Shown here piece after piece: positions 1 through 6,522 of a stretch of 9,342 nt of DNA. The notes under the pieces are model-generated. The model searched no databases and had not been told where the DNA came from. It saw only the letters and a list, made by a program, of their open reading frames with translations. The stretch is from positions 1-9,342 of the forward strand of contig QHVD01000326.1 in assembly GCA_003222235.1 (NCBI GenBank), read 5' to 3'. The first letter of the stretch is position 1. Every line of letters begins with the position of its first letter. The translations under genes and the position numbers were made by a program. The DNA is from Gemmatimonadota bacterium. Lineage in GTDB: Bacteria > Gemmatimonadota > Gemmatimonadetes > Gemmatimonadales > GWC2-71-9.

Positions 1-410
1 CGCTCCTCACGTCGGGAAGCTCGCCCGGAGCGGGGGGGTCGGGGACGGCAGCGGTGGTGGGCGGTCTGCTGGTCGGCGCCGTGGCCCTGGCGCTGGTCTA
101 CCTCGGGATCTACCGCTTCGGCCTCAAGGTGCCGCTCCGGCCGTTCTTCGGGATCAGCGGCGCCATGCTCTACTACATGGCGTTCGTGTTCGCGGGGAAG
201 GGTGTCGCCGACCTCCAGGAAGCGGGCCTCGTGAAGACGAGCGTCATCGAATGGGCGCCCCGGATTCCCGTACTCGGCATTTACCCGACGCTTGAGTCGC
301 TGGCGTTGCAGCTGCTCTTGATCGTGCTCCTCATCGTGGCGGTCGTGTGGCTGCAGCGGCACCGGTTCGCCGGCGTGGGGCAGGATCGCCGGCGACCGTC
401 ATTCCCCTGA
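1..410 (+). CDS. FTR1-family iron permease, C-terminal part (5' end outside window)
   Basis: This is the 3' part of a high-affinity iron permease of the FTR1/EfeU family, an integral membrane protein that moves ferric or oxidised ferrous iron across the cytoplasmic membrane. The frame is open from base 3, so the GTG at 54 is not the true start. The visible part has three hydrophobic segments: one ending in VYLGIYRFG, one around FFGISGAMLYYMAFVFAG, and one near the C-terminus (LALQLLLIVLLIVAVVW). Family hallmarks are the PLRPFF...SGAMLYYMAFVFAGKG stretch, followed by VADLQEAGL (family pattern GvheLQeaG). The REXXE iron-binding motifs of the family lie in the N-terminal half and cannot be seen. 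The end is a short basic tail. Its last 12 bases overlap the end of the convergent lgt gene, so any terminator would have to lie inside a coding region. The neighbouring operon has no evident functional link to iron uptake. Confidence 0.85.
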   Translation, partial: LLTSGSSPGAGGSGTAAVVGGLLVGAVALALVYLGIYRFGLKVPLRPFFGISGAMLYYMAFVFAGKGVADLQEAGLVKTSVIEWAPRIPVLGIYPTLESLALQLLLIVLLIVAVVWLQRHRFAGVGQDRRRPSFP

Positions 411-1298
411 GGCGGAAGCTACTCCCTTCGCCGTATGGAGCTTGAGCGGCGCGGGCAGCTCTGCCGCGTCCCGGTCCGGCTCGCGCAGGCGGCGCGTGAT
501 GTAGAGGCCCGCGAGCACGAGCAGCACGCTGGCCGCCTGCGCCACGGTAAACGGTCCGAGCAGCCGGTCGTCCTTGGCGCGCACGAACTCGACCAGGAAC
601 CGCTCGATGCCGGCGAGCACCAGGTAGACGCCGAGCCGCCACCCCATGCCGTGGTGGTGGTCCCGCAGCCGCCAGAGCCACCAGAAGGCGAGCATCATCA
701 GCCCCGTCTCGTAGATCTGGGTGGGGTGGACCGCGACCACGTCCGCCGGGTTCACGTTGGGCGGGAACGTGACGTGGAGCCTCTGCAGGTTTTCGACGGT
801 CGTGGGCGGCAGTCCCTCGGGGAACTTCATCGCCCACGGGAGCGAGGACGGGATTCCGTAATCGTCGTTCACGACGAAGCAGCCGACCCGCCCGAGCGCG
901 TAGCCGAGCGCGAGCGGTGCGGCGGTGAGCTCCATCGTCCACCGCGTGGGCACGCGCTTGCGCCAGCCGTTCAGGAGCACCCCGATGACGCCTCCCAGGA
1001 ACCCTCCGTACCAGACGAATCCGCCACGCCGGAACAACGTGTCCCACTCGCCCGTGAGCAGCACGTACCAGATCTTCGCTCCGACGATGCCGCCGATCAC
1101 GGCGGCGAATACGATGTCGGCGGCGTAGTCCTCGCTCGCCTGGCGGCTTCGCAAGTCCGCCTGAATCGCCCACCCCGCCATCAGGAACGCCACCATCATC
1201 ATCAGCCCGTACCCCGTGACCTCGAGCGGCCCCAGGTGGATGAAGAGGATGTCGACGCGGGGCAGCGGGATCAGGAATTTGAGAGGATAGACGCTCAT
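399..1298 (-). CDS. lgt: Prolipoprotein diacylglyceryl transferase
   Basis: Lgt transfers diacylglycerol from phosphatidylglycerol to the lipobox cysteine of prolipoproteins, the first step of lipoprotein maturation in the cytoplasmic membrane. The 299-residue product is of usual length and has several hydrophobic segments. Recognisable blocks are GGFVWYGGFLGG (92-103), LGRVGCFVVNDDYG (135-148), HPTQIYE (191-197) and IERFLVEFVRAKDD (231-244), which carries the conserved Arg/Glu/Arg of the family's C-terminal block. The signature region reads GR-x-GCF-x-x-NDDYG rather than the E. coli-like GRxGNFxNxE. This looks like the Cys/Asp-Asp subgroup of Lgt rather than damage, since LPW and the following blocks are intact. 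The ATG at 1298 lies 2 bases after the tsaD stop, and no clear Shine-Dalgarno sequence is seen, so translation is probably coupled to tsaD. It is the last gene of the run and overlaps the convergent permease gene by 12 bases. Confidence 0.95.
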   Translation of the reverse strand: MSVYPLKFLIPLPRVDILFIHLGPLEVTGYGLMMMVAFLMAGWAIQADLRSRQASEDYAADIVFAAVIGGIVGAKIWYVLLTGEWDTLFRRGGFVWYGGFLGGVIGVLLNGWRKRVPTRWTMELTAAPLALGYALGRVGCFVVNDDYGIPSSLPWAMKFPEGLPPTTVENLQRLHVTFPPNVNPADVVAVHPTQIYETGLMMLAFWWLWRLRDHHHGMGWRLGVYLVLAGIERFLVEFVRAKDDRLLGPFTVAQAASVLLVLAGLYITRRLREPDRDAAELPAPLKLHTAKGVASASGE

Positions 1299-1300
1299 GG

Positions 1301-2359
1301 CTATGGAGCCGGGGGACTGGGGGGAACGGGAACCTGCGGCGCCGCCGGCTCCAACCCCGGCAGCGGCAGATCGGCGCGGGCGTCGAGCGTCCAGTCGCTG
1401 CGCTCACCGCGCCCGAGGCGAAACCAGCCGGCGCGCGCGATCATTGCCGCGTTGTCCGCGTTGAGCCGCGGACTCGCGACCACCACTCGCGCCAGCCCGG
1501 TGAGGCGCGCCGCGGCGAGCGCAGCCAGGGTGCGGTTGCACGCGACCCCGCCGCCCAGCACGGCAGTGCGATACCCCGTCAGCCGGACCGCACGCTCGAG
1601 CTTCGCGACGAGCACGTCGAGCACCGCGTCTTGAAACGCGCGCGCCAGGTGCGGACGGTCGCGCTCGAGGTCCTCGCTCGCACGGGCGACGTGCAGCACG
1701 GCCGTCTTGAGCCCCGAGAACGAGAAATCGAACCCGTCGTCCCGCATCGGCCGCGGAAACGTGAACCGCGCCGGGTCGCCCTGCCGGGCCAGCCGCTCGA
1801 TCGCGGGACCGCCGGGATAGCCCAGTCCGAGCAGCATGGCGATCTTGTCGAACGCTTCGCCGGCGGCGTCGTCTCGGGTCTGTCCGAGCAGACGATAGCG
1901 ACCCCATGCCGGCACGTCGAGGAGCAGCGTGTGTCCGCCGGAGACGAGCAACGCGACGAGCGGCGGCGCGAGCTCGGAGTCCTCGACCGCGGGCGCGAAG
2001 AGGTGTCCTTCCATGTGGTGCACGCCGATGAGATCACGGTCGCGGGCATACGCCAGCGCCTTGGCGTACACGACGCCCACGAGCAGCGCGCCCACGAGCC
2101 CCGGCCCCTGGGTCACCGCGACCGCTTCCACGGCGCCCCACCCCACGCCCGCTTCCGCCAGCGCGCGGTCCACCACCGCGGGAAGCGCCGCCAGATGCGC
2201 GCGGCTCGCGAGCTCGGGCACAACGCCGCCGAACACCTTGTGGACGTCCTGGGACAGGATGACGAGGCTCGCGAGCTCCGGGCGGCCGGGCTCGCCCACG
2301 AGCACTGCCGCCGAGGTCTCGTCGCAAGAAGTCTCGATGCCGAGGACGACCTCAGCCAC
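1301..2359 (-). CDS. tsaD: tRNA N6-adenosine threonylcarbamoyltransferase
   Basis: TsaD (Kae1/Gcp family) transfers the threonylcarbamoyl group from threonylcarbamoyl-AMP to A37 of ANN-decoding tRNAs, acting in the cytoplasm with TsaB and TsaE, which are not in this window. The 352-residue product has the full set of ASKHA-fold motifs: ETSCDETSAAVL at 9-20, TQGPGLVGALLVG at 83-95, the metal-binding HMEGH (His115 and His119), VSGGHTLL at 139-146, GEAFDKIAMLLGLGYPGG at 167-184, FSFSGLKTAVL at 212-222, GGGVACNRTL at 269-278 and NADNAAMIA at 300-308 with the metal ligand Asp302. The start is GTG and lies inside the end of the YbbR-like gene (8-base overlap). The last 14 residues are Pro/Ala-rich (AAPQVPVPPSPPAP), an addition beyond the conserved fold. 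lgt begins 2 bases after the TAG stop. Confidence 0.97.
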   Translation of the reverse strand: MAEVVLGIETSCDETSAAVLVGEPGRPELASLVILSQDVHKVFGGVVPELASRAHLAALPAVVDRALAEAGVGWGAVEAVAVTQGPGLVGALLVGVVYAKALAYARDRDLIGVHHMEGHLFAPAVEDSELAPPLVALLVSGGHTLLLDVPAWGRYRLLGQTRDDAAGEAFDKIAMLLGLGYPGGPAIERLARQGDPARFTFPRPMRDDGFDFSFSGLKTAVLHVARASEDLERDRPHLARAFQDAVLDVLVAKLERAVRLTGYRTAVLGGGVACNRTLAALAAARLTGLARVVVASPRLNADNAAMIARAGWFRLGRGERSDWTLDARADLPLPGLEPAAPQVPVPPSPPAP

Positions 2360-3278
2360 GGCCGACCCTGCGCTTGAGGATGACGGAGTCGGGCCTGGCG
2401 CGGGCGACGATCCCCGGCGGCGCGGTCACGGTGAGGCGCGCGTACCCGCCCGTGCCTGTCCCGACCAGATGCGCCACGACCCGCAGGCTGTCCCGCGTCA
2501 GCGTGTTCACCTTCGATTCGGGACCGCGCACCGAGACGGACACGCGCTCCTGGGCGAGCTGGAACCCCGCGAACCCCGACGCCGTGGCCGCGATCGGGAC
2601 TGCGTCTATCGAGCGCTCGACGATGGCGGTGACCTCCCCCGCCACGCGGACTTCCTGCGGCGAGACGTGCACAACGCCCAGCAACGAGGTGTCGACCGGG
2701 ACGGTCCGGAAGAAGGGCCCCGCCACGGCCGAGATCGACACCGGCACGGTCGAGACCGAGTCGACCCCGGCGAGGCTCTTCTCGGGTCCCACGAGACGCG
2801 CCACGCTCGGCACCAGGGAGAGCCCGCGCAGCACGTAGCCCGACTCCGCCTCGACGCGGACGAGCGGGACGATCTTCACGTCCTTGCTCGCGACCGAGTC
2901 GAGGAGCACGTCGATCTCCCGCGGCGTGATCTCGGCAACCTGCACCTCCGTGCCCTTGGGGAGCTCTACGTCGGAGGGCTGGAGGTGGACCCGCCACACC
3001 GAGGCGGAGAGGGTGTCGGGGATCGCCGCGCGGATGACGCGCGGGAATGAGCGCAGCTTCAAGATCTCGCTTCCCTTGCCGGCGATGACCACGGTCACGC
3101 CGGGCGGCTCTTGTCGCAAGGAGCGCCCGGGCGGAACGGTGACCGCGAGCTGGAGGGGGAAGCTCTGTGTGAGCGGCTGCTGGGCGGCCACCGCGATGTA
3201 GAGCATGATCGCGAAAAAGACGGCCGCGAGCTTGATCGGCCAGTTCCGCGCAACCAAGCCCCCCAGGCTAACGCGCAT
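2352..3278 (-). CDS. Membrane-anchored YbbR/CdaR-like domain protein
   Basis: The 308-residue product has a short basic N-terminus, one transmembrane helix at about residues 15-31 (IKLAAVFFAIMLYIAVA) and a long extracytoplasmic part made of YbbR-like repeats. Three repeats can be followed, with cores at about 60-76 (VTVVIAGKGSEI), 156-174 (VPSVARLVGPEKSLAGVDSV) and 246-270 (VSVSVRGPESKVNTLTRDSL). The VxGPxSxV pattern is typical of the family. In Firmicutes the YbbR-domain protein CdaR sits next to and modulates the diadenylate cyclase CdaA; no cyclase gene is in this window, so that role is only a possibility. The gene starts at ATG 3278 and overlaps the upstream thioredoxin gene by 11 bases and tsaD by 8 bases. 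A weak Shine-Dalgarno-like GGAAG lies about 7 bases upstream. Family assignment is firm; the function here is unknown. Confidence 0.85.
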   Translation of the reverse strand: MRVSLGGLVARNWPIKLAAVFFAIMLYIAVAAQQPLTQSFPLQLAVTVPPGRSLRQEPPGVTVVIAGKGSEILKLRSFPRVIRAAIPDTLSASVWRVHLQPSDVELPKGTEVQVAEITPREIDVLLDSVASKDVKIVPLVRVEAESGYVLRGLSLVPSVARLVGPEKSLAGVDSVSTVPVSISAVAGPFFRTVPVDTSLLGVVHVSPQEVRVAGEVTAIVERSIDAVPIAATASGFAGFQLAQERVSVSVRGPESKVNTLTRDSLRVVAHLVGTGTGGYARLTVTAPPGIVARARPDSVILKRRVGRG

Positions 3279-3804
3279 CGATGAGCTTCCGGATCAGGAC
3301 CTCGTTGACCGGCCCGTCCCACTCCGCCGGGCCGATGACCTTCTTGACGATGACGCCGTCTCGCTCGATCACGAAGCTCTCCGGCACCCCCGTGGTCTGG
3401 TAGAGACGCCGGATGGCGCCGGCGCGGTCGTGCAGGACGTCGAAGCTGACCCCGAGGTCCCGCGCGAACTGCATCACCGTGGCGCTGTCGGCCTCGTCGA
3501 CGCTCACCGCCACGACGGCAAAGTCGTTCCCGGCGAGCTTGCGATGCAGCCGCTCCATGGACGGCATCTCGATGCGGCACGGCTGGCACCAGGTGGCCCA
3601 GATGTTGACCAGGACGACCTTGCCGCGGTAGTCGGCAAGCGAGGCCGGGCGCCCCGTGCGCAGGTTGACCGCTCGGAACTCGGGGGCTCGGGACCCGACC
3701 GCCACGAGGTCGAGCTGCGGCCAGATCTTGACCACCAGCGCCACGCCGAACACGAGCCCCATCACCGTGCCGATCGCGATCGTCCAGGTCCGCGTCGGGG
3801 TCAT
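3268..3804 (-). CDS. Membrane-anchored TlpA/ResA-like thiol-disulfide oxidoreductase
   Basis: The 178-residue product has an N-terminal membrane anchor (about residues 8-26) and a thioredoxin-like domain facing outward. Visible motifs are VGSRAPEFRAVNL (peroxiredoxin/TlpA entry strand), KVVLVNIWATWCQPC with the redox pair Cys73 and Cys76, a following EMPSM, and the cis-Pro loop GVPESFVIERDG (Pro141). Proteins of this type reduce disulfides on the outer face of the membrane, for example in cytochrome c maturation, but no cytochrome gene is nearby and the substrate is unknown. ATG 3804 is preferred because it forms an ATGA overlap with the rpe stop, like several other junctions here. An in-frame GTG at 3819 would add only five residues (VPGDG). 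The 3' end overlaps the YbbR-like gene by 11 bases. Confidence 0.9.
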   Translation of the reverse strand: MTPTRTWTIAIGTVMGLVFGVALVVKIWPQLDLVAVGSRAPEFRAVNLRTGRPASLADYRGKVVLVNIWATWCQPCRIEMPSMERLHRKLAGNDFAVVAVSVDEADSATVMQFARDLGVSFDVLHDRAGAIRRLYQTTGVPESFVIERDGVIVKKVIGPAEWDGPVNEVLIRKLIDAR

Positions 3805-4472
3805 ACCGTCGCCAGGCACTGGCGCCGCAGCTCCCGCACCTCGCGAGCAGGGTCGGAGCTCGTGAAGATCGCGTTGCCGGCTACAAAGGTGTCGGCCCCG
3901 GCGGCGTGCGCGGCCACAATCGTCTGGGGCGTGATCCCGCCGTCCACTTCGAGCACGGCGCGGCTGCGGTGCGCCGAGAGCAGCTCGCGCGCGCGGCGGA
4001 TCTTGCCGGTGGAGGACGGGAGGTAGCCCTGGCCGCCGAACCCGGGGTTCACCGTCATGATCAGCAGCAGGTCGAGATCGGCGATGACTTCTTCCGCGAG
4101 CGCGAGGGGCGAACCGGGATTGAGCGCCAGCCCCGCCAGCATCCCGCGGCCCCGAACCGATGCCAGCTGGCGCTGTACGTGCACCGTCGCCTCGGGGTGA
4201 AACGTAAACACCGACGCGCCGGCCGCGGCGAAGGCGTCGATGTGACGCTCCGGCTCGAGCACCATGAGGTGCGCATCGATCGGCTTATCGGTGAGCGTGC
4301 GCAGCGCCTCGACCATGTTCGCCCCGAACGTGAGGTTCGGGACGAAGCGACCGTCCATCACATCCACGTGCAGCCAATCGGCGCCGCCGGCGAGCACCTG
4401 GCCAACCTGTTCCGCCAGCCGTGTCAGGTCTGCGGAGAGCACGCTCGGCGCGATGCGAATCCGCTCGCTCAT
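3801..4472 (-). CDS. rpe: Ribulose-phosphate 3-epimerase
   Basis: Rpe interconverts ribulose 5-phosphate and xylulose 5-phosphate in the pentose phosphate pathway (cytoplasm, metal-dependent). The 223-residue product covers the whole TIM barrel: IAPSVLSADL at 7-16, HVDVMDGRFVPNLTFG at 35-50 with the metal ligands His35 and Asp37, DAHLMV at 66-71 with His68, the phosphate-loop region MTVNPGFGGQGYLPS at 139-153, and VDGGI at 176-180 with Asp177. The usual Phe/Ile after GGQ is replaced by Gly-Tyr-Leu, a small variation. ATG 4472 forms an ATGA overlap with the stop of the PASTA gene, and a GGAG lies 6 bases upstream. The open frame continues far upstream of this ATG, but that extension is a shadow of the PASTA gene. 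The rsmB-to-rpe neighbourhood is common in bacteria. Confidence 0.97.
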   Translation of the reverse strand: MSERIRIAPSVLSADLTRLAEQVGQVLAGGADWLHVDVMDGRFVPNLTFGANMVEALRTLTDKPIDAHLMVLEPERHIDAFAAAGASVFTFHPEATVHVQRQLASVRGRGMLAGLALNPGSPLALAEEVIADLDLLLIMTVNPGFGGQGYLPSSTGKIRRARELLSAHRSRAVLEVDGGITPQTIVAAHAAGADTFVAGNAIFTSSDPAREVRELRRQCLATV

Positions 4473-5239
4473 TGCGGGCTCCGAGCCACGACGATGTCCA
4501 CCACCGTGCCCGGGGCGGCGAGGGTCCCCGCCGCAGGCCTCTGGGCCACGACCGTGCCCGGGCTCGCGTCCCCCGTGCGCCGCCGCGCCACGGTGCCGAG
4601 CTGCAGGCCCTCCACCTCGAGGCGCGTGCGCGCATCCGCCTGCGACAGCCCCAGCAGGCCCGGCACCGAAATCGTCGGCGCCCCGCGACTCACGACCACC
4701 GTGACCGGCGCCCCCGGAGACAGGACCGTCGACGCCGGGGGACGTGTGAGCATGGCGATCCCCCGCGGCGCGGCGGCTTGCACCGACTCTACCTGGCTCA
4801 CCGTGAGCCCGGCTGCGGCGACGAGCCGCTGCGCCAGTTCGCCGTCCAGCCCGGCGACGTCCGGCACCGGAATCTTGGGCGGGCCGCTGCTGACCACCAG
4901 GGTCACCCGCATCCCGGCGGGGGCACTCGTCCCCGGCGGCGGGTCCTGCCAGACGACCGTCCCCTGTGGCGCCGTGGGGTGAGGCCCCGCCCCGCCGTCC
5001 AGTACCTGAAGCCCCACCTTGCGGACCTCTGCGGACGCTTCCTGAAGCGAGAGCCCCAGCACCCGGGGCACAACCTGGTGCCCGCGCAGGATCGGCACGG
5101 GAAAAACGATCAGATAGGCAGTGAGATAGCCCGCCAGCAGGGCGGCCAGGAGGGCGATTCCCCAGACTCGGACGCGGCGCGCCTCCCACCCGGGCAAGCG
5201 CCACTGCCACAGGGGCGGGAGGCGGCGGGGGACGCGCAT
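4469..5239 (-). CDS. Membrane-anchored protein with three PASTA domains (no kinase domain)
   Basis: The 256-residue product has a basic, Trp/Pro-rich cytoplasmic N-terminus (1-24), a single transmembrane helix at about 25-47 and three successive PASTA domains at about 54-118, 123-186 and 190-254. Each has the typical arrangement of VP.V.GL near the start, a helix, then P..G..V..Q.P..G and a closing VxVVVSxG strand. PASTA domains bind uncrosslinked peptidoglycan or muropeptides and are usually the outer part of Ser/Thr kinases (PknB/PrkC) or penicillin-binding proteins. Here there is no kinase or transpeptidase domain in the protein or beside it. Its place between rsmB and rpe is where many bacteria carry the phosphatase-kinase pair. 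It starts at ATG 5239, one base overlapping the rsmB stop (TGATG), without an obvious Shine-Dalgarno sequence. A role in sensing or binding cell wall is inferred from the domains only. Confidence 0.88.
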   Translation of the reverse strand: MRVPRRLPPLWQWRLPGWEARRVRVWGIALLAALLAGYLTAYLIVFPVPILRGHQVVPRVLGLSLQEASAEVRKVGLQVLDGGAGPHPTAPQGTVVWQDPPPGTSAPAGMRVTLVVSSGPPKIPVPDVAGLDGELAQRLVAAAGLTVSQVESVQAAAPRGIAMLTRPPASTVLSPGAPVTVVVSRGAPTISVPGLLGLSQADARTRLEVEGLQLGTVARRRTGDASPGTVVAQRPAAGTLAAPGTVVDIVVARSPQ

Positions 5240-6522
5240 CAGCGTGCCCGCACGAGACGAGCCGCATAGGCGCCATCCATCCCGTGCCGCTGAGGCAGGG
5301 ATTGGAAGTCGCCCTCGGCCGTGAGCAGCGCGGCGGGCACTGCACCCGTCGCGGGCTCACGCCCGAGCCCGGCGTGGCGCGCCAGGAAGTCGTTCACGAT
5401 TGCGCTGTTCTCCTCCGGCTCGAGCGAGCACGTGGCGTAGACGAGCACGCCGCCGGGCTTGACGAGCCGCGCAGCGGCCTCCATCAGACGCCGCTGCCGC
5501 TCCGCCGCCCGCGTGATCGCATGCTCCGAGACCCGCCAGCGGGCGTCGGGATGCCGCGCCATGGTTCCGGTTGCGGAGCATGGGGCGTCCACGAGCACCA
5601 CGTCCAGGCTCGCCGCTGCGAGCGGCGCCGACAGAAGATCGGCGGCGACGACCCGAATCGCCACTCCGCACCGGCCGACCGTCTCCGTGAGCCGCCCGAT
5701 CCGGTCGCGCCGCGCGTCGCCCGCCACGACACGGGCCCCCAGCCGTTCGAGCGTCACGGCCTTGCCGCCCGGCGCGGCGCATGCGTCGTAGACCTGGGCC
5801 CCCGGCGCCAGGCCCGCGTAGCGGCAAACGAGGGCGTGGGCGGCGTCCTGCACCACGAATCCCCCCTCAGCGAACCCCGGCAAATGCACGGGAAACGGCA
5901 AACGGGAAGCGTGGTCGCCGTGCGTGACCCGCAGCCCGGCGTCGTACGGGGCATCTTCTACACCGAAACCGGCCTCGCGGAGCGCCCGAGCGAGCACCTC
6001 CTTAGACCACCGGGCAGGCTGTATGGTGAGGGCCGGCCTGGTGTCGTTCCAGGATACGAGGCGCGCCGACTCGGCCGCCCCGAACGAGCGTCGCCACCGG
6101 GCGACGAGCCATCGAGGGTGCGTCCCCTCACTCGTTTCCCGTGTCCCGTTTCTCGTTTCCCGTATCAAACGTCGGAGCGCCTGGTTCACGTAGCGGGCCG
6201 CGTCCTCGCCGATCGCCTCGCGCGCGAGATCCACGCTGGTGGACACCGCGGCGTAGGCCGGCACGCGCGCCTGGGCACGCAACTGGTATGCGCCGAGCCG
6301 GAGGATGTCGTGGAGGCGGGAGTCCGCCCTCGCCAGCTCGAGCTTCCGGTCGAGTGCCGCCTGGCGGCGGAGCACCCCGGCGGCGAGCTCGTAGGCGAGT
6401 CGCCGATCCCGCTCGTCGAGCGATCCGAGATGCCGGTCGCGTGCCGCCGCGAAGGTTGCGCCGGATCGGACCGCGTGGAGGATCTGCAGCGCCGCGCGCC
6501 GGGCGGCGGTGGCGTCCCTAAT
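5239..6522 (-). CDS. rsmB: 16S rRNA (cytosine(967)-C(5))-methyltransferase, probable ATT start
   Basis: RsmB methylates C967 of 16S rRNA using S-adenosylmethionine. From the proposed start the product has 427 residues, normal for the family: an N-terminal NusB-like RNA-binding domain (about 5-120, ending in YVNQALRRL) and a C-terminal Rossmann methyltransferase domain. Motifs are DACAAPGGK at 246-254 (SAM binding), VDAPCSATGT with Cys315, and YATCSLEPEEN with Cys365, the two-cysteine pair of m5C methyltransferases. Family homology (ARRAALQILHAVRSG...RDRRLAYELAAGVLRR) runs up to the thiG stop, but that stretch contains no in-frame ATG, GTG or TTG. The first such codon is GTG 6375, which would remove half of the NusB-like domain. 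ATT at 6522-6520 overlaps the thiG TAG and has GAGGGG 7 bases upstream, so it is the best start. A 7-residue repeat (RETRNGT/RETSEGT) sits between the two domains. Confidence 0.93.
   Translation of the reverse strand: MRDATAARRAALQILHAVRSGATFAAARDRHLGSLDERDRRLAYELAAGVLRRQAALDRKLELARADSRLHDILRLGAYQLRAQARVPAYAAVSTSVDLAREAIGEDAARYVNQALRRLIRETRNGTRETSEGTHPRWLVARWRRSFGAAESARLVSWNDTRPALTIQPARWSKEVLARALREAGFGVEDAPYDAGLRVTHGDHASRLPFPVHLPGFAEGGFVVQDAAHALVCRYAGLAPGAQVYDACAAPGGKAVTLERLGARVVAGDARRDRIGRLTETVGRCGVAIRVVAADLLSAPLAAASLDVVLVDAPCSATGTMARHPDARWRVSEHAITRAAERQRRLMEAAARLVKPGGVLVYATCSLEPEENSAIVNDFLARHAGLGREPATGAVPAALLTAEGDFQSLPQRHGMDGAYAARLVRAR
5888..5910. repeat. Inverted copy of the CGTTTCCCGT motif in rsmB
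   Basis: ACGGGAAACG at 5888-5897 is the exact reverse complement of the core found at 6133-6142 and 6154-6163, and is followed by a second imperfect unit, GCAAACGGGAAGC. It encodes SRLPFPVH of RsmB. Orientation is opposite to the 6131-6163 copies. Confidence 0.6.
6131..6163. repeat. 21-bp period direct repeat in rsmB (CTCGTTTCCCGT twice)
   Basis: CTCGTTTCCCGT occurs at 6131-6142 and again at 6152-6163, with GTCCCGTTT between. On the coding strand the 21-base period encodes a seven-residue repeat, RETRNGT then RETSEGT, in the linker between the NusB-like and methyltransferase domains of RsmB. Because the period is a multiple of three, the frame is kept. Confidence 0.85.

Noticed and set aside
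380..430. Rho-independent terminator between the convergent FTR1 and lgt genes
   Set aside because: The two genes overlap and no GC-rich stem followed by a T tract is visible on either strand.
435..1634. Long plus-strand open frame of 399 codons antisense to lgt and tsaD
   Set aside because: It is rich in Arg, His, Glu and Pro with no domain pattern, and lies opposite two clearly conserved genes; it is a shadow caused by high GC.
3205..4026. Plus-strand frame of 273 codons opposite the thioredoxin and rpe genes
   Set aside because: No recognisable domain; composition matches other antisense shadows in this GC-rich DNA.
4473..5360. Upstream extension of the rpe frame to a 519-residue protein
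   Set aside because: The extension is low-complexity Gly/Arg/Ala opposite in frame to the PASTA gene; the ATG at 4472 has a Shine-Dalgarno sequence and an ATGA overlap.
5239..6375. Start of rsmB at GTG 6375
   Set aside because: It would delete about 49 residues that match the NusB-like domain; the ATT at 6522 fits homology and ribosome binding better.
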